Program-made: the position numbers and the translations under genes
The notes under the pieces: model-generated
What the model saw: the letters and a program-made list of their open reading frames with translations, nothing else
The model's database searches: none
What the model was told of the DNA's origin: nothing
Shown: positions 15,311 through 19,378 of the stretch, piece after piece
Position numbering within the stretch: the stretch's first letter is position 1
Layout: each line of letters starts with the position of its first letter
Assembly: GCA_028565635.1 (NCBI GenBank)
Contig: JAOXYB010015809.1
Location: 1-19,378 of the forward strand
Length of the DNA stretch: 19,378 bases
Reading direction: 5' to 3'
From: Phoronis ovalis
Lineage: Eukaryota > Phoronida > Phoronidae

Positions 15311-15323
15311 GTTGCTAGGTAAC
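15311..15323. promoter_or_regulatory. X-box (RFX-type site) of beta-tubulin B, GTTGCTAGGTAAC
   Basis: On the gene strand this reads GTTACC-T-AGCAAC, an exact match to GTNRCC-N(0-3)-RGYAAC with a one-base spacer, 24 bases upstream of the TATA box. A CRE/ATF-like TGATGTCA (15292-15299) lies between them. X-boxes close to the start site mark RFX-controlled ciliary genes in animals; here the product carries the EGEF axonemal tail. Binding itself is inferred. Confidence 0.6.
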
Positions 15324-15751
15324 TCTTCTGATTGATCGCAGGAACATCCTATTATTATTGGAACGAGATTTTTCAGGGGGTGAAATTTTTATCTACATTA
15401 ATTTATCCAACGCATTATGATAATAGCTTTTTACCTCACTTTTTGACATTATTTTTTTGTGATCCCACAACTCTGAAATTATGCAATGTTTGTCATAAAT
15501 GTTATAAAAATTGTAACAATGTTGCAAAATCCGGAGCAAAATACAGGATGGTAAAATATGGACTGTTAATTTTTTCCCTTCTCAGTCACGGTTTCCAAAT
15601 TTTTGAAAATTAACCGCTAAACAAATCAAGACATTTTTTTAATGTATGATCGTAATGCATTTTATCCTTAGGTCTTCTGGTAGAAACTGAATTAAGTGAA
15701 TGCAGCTCAATATTATTGTATTGAAAAACAGAATAAAAGATAAAATTAGCC

Positions 15752-15764
15752 GGGGGGGGGGGGG
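15752..15764 (+). repeat. 13-G homopolymer
   Basis: An uninterrupted run of 13 G in an otherwise AT-rich area. Such runs are length-variable and error-prone in sequencing. Confidence 0.9.
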
Positions 15765-16340
15765 AAATTACATAATTATGATCACACACGAGACAGTCAT
15801 GAGTAATGGATAAAGGGATGCACCCATGCAGGGACTTCAAGGGTATACTGTCGTTATTATAACTTAATTCAATGCAGATAAAGTAAAATTACACTACTTT
15901 ACATTGTTTGCCCAAGCGTATACTGGATTGTATTTCTTGCTTGCTTTGAATCTAGGATATATAAAACTAGCTCACTGAGTTATGCCCCTTGCGCACTTTT
16001 GTAAAATCCGGGAGATAACTCTGTAGTACAGCAAAGGTGTCATTCGTAATTTGATTATTATTGCCAAAACGTCGAAATTACAAATCGTTTAATATCCACA
16101 TTTGACGTGAGTTTGTCGGTTTACAATATTTCATAATTATTTAACATGGATAAATATGTTTTTGTGGTATTCAATTTATTTGAAATTATAGTCTTGATGA
16201 TGCTTAGTATAAAATTAACATTTCAAAAATTGAAAATATGTAAATAAGAAACAAATAAGGAAATAATAAACAAAGATTTGTAGAAAATCAGCATCTTTAT
16301 GTAAAATAATTTACTTTAATTCATAGTAAATCTACATAAC

Positions 16341-16374
16341 CTGAGACTAATATAACTAGTTATATTAGTCTCAG
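16341..16374. repeat. Perfect 34-bp palindrome
   Basis: Arm CTGAGACTAATATAACT is followed immediately by its exact reverse complement, with no spacer and no mismatch. It lies beyond the likely WASHC3 poly(A) sites. It could extrude as a cruciform or be the fused ends of an excised inverted-repeat element. Confidence 0.95.
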
Positions 16375-16530
16375 ACCGTCATAACATAGTAATATTTTGT
16401 CAATGGTGATTTTATTTATAAAAGAACAATATTTTTTATCCACACATGTAAAAATATTCCAAGTGAAACTTTTTCCTTGTATATTTTTCGGACATGGAAA
16501 GACGAACAATTTACAATGAAAAATATTGAC

Positions 16531-16536
16531 TTTATT
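16531..16536 (-). terminator. Candidate WASHC3 poly(A) signal (AATAAA)
   Basis: First canonical AATAAA on the minus strand after the WASHC3 stop at 16952, giving a 3' UTR of about 430 bases. A second AATAAA at 16416-16411 is an alternative. Confidence 0.45.
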
Positions 16537-16951
16537 GGGGTTCTTATTCTCGTTGGTTTGACTGTATCATATGAACCATGCACAAGAGACTGGACAGTGC
16601 TATCTACTGATCACAAGATAAGTTAACTATAAATATCAGAAGAAATTTGCTGGCACGACAATTATTACTTACGTACATAACTTATAGCTTAGTCTCAATT
16701 TAGACATTTGTTGTTTTTGTTTAAATGTGTTACATCCAAATTTCTTAACGGTCATGCACTGGAGTTTATATATTTTCACTATTGATTCCTTTGTGCAACA
16801 AGGTATATACAATGATGATGTAATTACTTTTAGAACAATTTTTAGACTTTTGTAAATTTATAAGATATATAGCTTGGGAATAACTGTGATAAGCTTTTCC
16901 AAATAATCAATTACTAATTATTAATACAATATACAGATGGTGTCAGTAGCT

Positions 16952-19044
16952 CTAATCGGAGAAATCACTGCTGTCATCTGAGTCCATATCGCTATCACTG
17001 TTAGAACTGTCTGCGTTGTTGGTTATTGTACCACCAGCTGGTGCTGGAGCATTTGGATCACTACAATCAATGGAGAACAGCTTCAATACACAATTATCAA
17101 TACTTCTGTGCAGGATATTTGATTCAGGAAGATATTTATGAGATACAAGTATTCCTGCTGAAGGTAATTTTGAACCACCTTGTGCAATTATGTACCAGCT
17201 TTTTATCTCATTATATCAACGTAAATATCACAAACCAAGAGATACATTACAATAAAACAAAAAGTTGCAAAATGACACAAAGTGTAAGGCAAAGTATGAC
17301 ACATGTAAAATATCCTGTTTATTCTATGTTTAGTGAAAATGCCACGTTTAGTTGCTGAATTGCCCGGGGGCCATCAATATGAAAGTGGACACGCATGTTC
17401 AAACAAAATTTTGCGTGAAAGGGTATGTTTTTCGAACTGCGTTACGTGCTTAGGGTCTGTTTTTTGGTTAAAATCATGAAAAGGGGTGGTTTTTTGGAGG
17501 TGTGACACTTCCTAAGGTGTTGTTTGAAATTTTCACTTTGTTAGGGTAATCGTTAAAATTTCATTTCGTTAGGGGTGCAATTAAATACTACGGTCAAGAA
17601 AACTTAATATGTTATCAGAATGTGTATTCCCCGTCATATGAAAGTTACTTCCTGAATTGATGTTATTTTGAGAATGACCTTTTAAAACACGGCATACGAT
17701 TGGTCAGGTCAGGGTTCAGGTATCACGTGATCCACTTCCTTAGGGGTGTATTTTTTCAAAAAATCCTTCCTTAGGGGTGTATTTTTAGCAGAATTTCACT
17801 TCATTAGGGGTTTTTGAAAAGTCATGTTGGAGCATGGGTACCCACTTTCATATTGACCAACCCCCGGGCTGAATTGCATGCAAAGTGACTGTGTAAATTT
17901 GATAAATATCACCCATTCTTAAAAACTGAAAAAAATTCAGCTTTTTGCATGATAACATTACATAAAGAAACAGCAGCCAAATACAAATAATGATATAATT
18001 GGAATTCACTTTAATGTCAAAGTAGGGTGATTAAAAAGTTGTCAATCACTTACTCTAACAAATCTGGATTAAAACCTTCACTCTGCATTTTCAGTTTCAC
18101 TGCGACTGCTGGTACACCCTAAAATTTCAAGCAAAGGTGTCAATATTTTTGTTAATCAAACCACAAGAAACTTTAAATATTATTGAAGTCTAGGGTGATA
18201 GAACTGTTAAAAACCAAGAAATGAGAAATAATAAAACTGATGAAAATTAATGCCATGACATTTAGCACACCTGACAATGTTATAATTAATATGAATATCC
18301 TACCGTTGCACTGTGCTTACTGTTAGTAACAGTGTGAGAGGTGTAGAATATTAAGTACTCTTGGTATTGTACATTAAATGCCTGAATGCTAGCTAAGATG
18401 CATTGGCCAAGTTAAAAGAATAGAAAAACAAATTGGTATCGGTGTAATAGAATGACTAGGAAATGAAATAACAATATATAGGTAAAAAATGATAATTGTC
18501 TTTAAACAAATACTTACCATGTTTACCATCTTAAAAAAACGAGCATAACGAGGATCCTCAGATATTTTTGGTTGATTGGATTCAGGTGCTGGTTCAGGGA
18601 CTTCCTGTAATTAATAAAATTTCAAATGCATTAATTTTGTGAGTTTTTCATAGATCATCTACATGTTTGCATGAGATTTCCCTTGGGCTGTAGAGAACTA
18701 AGCAAGTATTATGCTAACAGCATGAGGCTAAATTTGTATACTTCAGAATACTAATTAGTCTCATAATTTTTAAGTAATAAGCATTAGTCTTTTTTTATTT
18801 TAAGTTGGTTGCCCTGAGTGAATAGGATGATGATATGCAGTATCTACACAGTTCAAAACATATTTTACCTTGCAAAACATATCACAACATTTTCGAAAAA
18901 TACCTGTTGTGCTTCAGGGGCTGTGGCTGGGCCTTGTGAAGGTGTTGCGGTAGTGGTAGGATTGTTGCCAGCTTGTTGTTGTTGTGTTGTTGGCTGTTGA
19001 CTAGTTGGTGCTGTTATATTTTCAAGACCAGGTATTGATGCTAA
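16952..19044 (-). CDS. WASHC3: WASHC3 (CCDC53), WASH complex subunit 3, 5'-partial (last 4 exons)
   Basis: WASHC3 is a small subunit of the WASH regulatory complex, which activates Arp2/3 actin assembly on endosomes. Exons in transcript order: 19044-18904, 18604-18518, 18118-18054, 17060-16952 (stop TAG 16954-16952). All have GT-AG borders and consistent phase; they encode 133 residues. The human protein has about 194, so the N-terminal coiled-coil part (about 60-75 residues) lies right of the window. Family signatures: LASIPGLENIT at the start of the first visible exon (human has a closely similar SSIPGLDDVT), a low-complexity Q/T/P linker, the conserved DPRYARFFKMVNM plus GVPAVAVKLKMQSEG-NPDLL block, a D/P/A-rich stretch, and an acidic serine tail ending DSSDFSD as in vertebrates. 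The last intron contains a transposon. Identification is firm; exon borders are read by eye. Confidence 0.93.
17355..17362. repeat. Target-site duplication, left copy (CTGAATTG)
   Basis: Identical to 17869-17876 and directly abutting the left terminal repeat of the element. A perfect copy suggests a fairly recent insertion. Confidence 0.85.
17363..17868. mobile_element. Non-autonomous DNA transposon (MITE-like) with terminal inverted repeats and 8-bp target duplication
   Basis: The ends are CCCGGGGG and CCCCCGGG, continuing into matched inner arms (TCAATATGAAAGTGG on the left, its reverse complement on the right, then a looser AC-CATG match). The flanks are identical: CTGAATTG at 17355-17362 and 17869-17876. 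The 506-base interior has no transposase ORF but carries at least six copies of a TTAGGG(G)TG-type motif, often preceded by CACTTC or TTCACTT. The 8-base duplication fits hAT-, P- or Merlin-type families; because the outer bases C and G are shared, a 10-base duplication (GCTGAATTGC, Mutator-like) is also possible. Confidence 0.85.
17869..17876. repeat. Target-site duplication, right copy (CTGAATTG)
   Basis: Identical to 17355-17362 and directly abutting the right terminal repeat of the element. Confidence 0.85.
18119..18517 (-). other. WASHC3 intron
   Basis: A 399-base intron between the exons ending KMVNM and starting GVPAV. AT-rich, no repeat or gene seen. The next intron (18605-18903, 299 bases) is likewise unremarkable. 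Confidence 0.6.
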
Positions 19045-19056
19045 CTGAAATAAAAC

Positions 19057-19159
19057 AAGATATTTGTCATGTCTAATAATGCCCATCCAATGTGTAGGAT
19101 TATATTTTTTTAACATTATGGTTTTTTTACATTAGAAAATAATATAATACATCATGCAT
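19057..19159 (-). repeat. Right copy of the ~100-bp inverted dispersed repeat
   Basis: Reverse complement of bases 1-99 with about 93% identity. It ends 12 bases short of the splice acceptor of the WASHC3 exon at 19044, so it supplies part of that intron's 3' end (possibly the branch-point area) but not the exon itself. Confidence 0.9.
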
Positions 19160-19378
19160 TATAATCTGGTTGATCATTTTTTTAGGTTATTTCTTGAAAA
19201 AGTTCCCTGGAATTGCTACTTTTAAATAAAATCGGAAAAAACAGATATTTTTAGGGTTTGTTGAAAACTGAACCAATCTCTATGGGAATTTATGTGAAAA
19301 TTCAATCCATTTTTAGGGATTAATTTGTGAAAAAATGACCCATTGGGCTACCAACCTATGGCCTTCTTAGAACCACCT
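19160..19378. repeat. Possible edge of another repeat element in a WASHC3 intron
   Basis: Contains two TTTTTAGGG motifs (about 19249-19257 and 19310-19318), each followed by a similar TTTGTTGAAAA or ATTTGTGAAAA block and a pyrimidine-rich ACC. The style resembles the internal motifs of the element at 17363-17868, but the window ends before a boundary can be seen. No WASHC3 exon is visible here. Confidence 0.35.

Larger units (their letters stand above)
15324..16951. other. Intergenic region between beta-tubulin B (5') and WASHC3 (3')
   Basis: AT-rich DNA with a 13-G run at 15752-15764, a perfect palindrome at 16341-16374 and two minus-strand AATAAA signals for WASHC3 (16536-16531 and 16416-16411). 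An open frame at 15332-15613 (plus) encodes nothing I recognise and overlaps the promoter side of the tubulin; I do not call it a gene. Confidence 0.6.
17061..18053 (-). other. Last WASHC3 intron
   Basis: A 993-base intron with donor GTAAGT and acceptor GATTGTAG. About half of it is a 506-base transposon-like element (17363-17868). An open frame at 17026-17358 runs antisense through the last exon into the intron and is not a gene. Confidence 0.75.

Noticed and set aside
15332-15613. 93-codon plus-strand frame right of the tubulin B promoter
   Set aside because: AT-driven composition, no recognisable protein, no splice partners; a cysteine-rich patch alone is not enough to call a gene.

Overview
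This is nuclear DNA from an animal. The genes are AT-rich and split by GT-AG introns, and all of them are ordinary eukaryotic housekeeping or cytoskeletal genes. There is no operon structure and I see no CRISPR, tRNA or rRNA. The protein sequences look like an invertebrate bilaterian (the beta-tubulins are close to echinoderm, hemichordate and mollusc types), but I cannot name the species from the sequence alone.

Layout, left to right. (1) About 577-8199, plus strand: the 3' two thirds (14 exons) of CSTF3/CstF-77, the HAT-repeat scaffold of the pre-mRNA cleavage stimulation factor; its first exons lie left of the window. (2) 8200-9538: convergent intergenic space holding the CSTF3 3' UTR, a diverged tandem duplication, and the 3' UTR of the first tubulin. 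(3) 9539-11730, minus strand: a complete four-exon beta-tubulin gene (TUBB-A here). (4) 11731-13020: its promoter, a CpG-richer block and the 3' flank of the next gene. (5) 13021-15185, minus strand: a second complete four-exon beta-tubulin (TUBB-B), a tandem paralogue with the same exon lengths (57, 109, 111 and 1064 bases of coding sequence). (6) 15186-16951: promoter and intergenic DNA, including a perfect 34-base palindrome and a 13-G run. (7) 16952 to beyond the right edge, minus strand: the 3' four exons of WASHC3 (CCDC53), a WASH-complex subunit. An intron of this gene contains a 506-base non-autonomous DNA transposon with perfect target-site duplications.

The genes do not form a pathway: CSTF3 acts in nuclear mRNA 3'-end processing, the tubulins in microtubules and WASHC3 in endosomal actin. 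The most interesting biology is in the tubulin pair. Both tails carry an EGEF-plus-acidic axonemal motif. TUBB-B has an RFX X-box-like site beside its TATA box, TUBB-A has weaker promoter sites and an intronic X-box, and the pair looks homogenised over exons 3-4 but not exons 1-2. TUBB-B has an unusual N165L change near the colchicine and benzimidazole pocket. Other structural observations are a ~100-base inverted repeat shared by the two ends of the window, a decayed partial duplicate of a CSTF3 exon, and the transposon. I found no convincing wholly new system.
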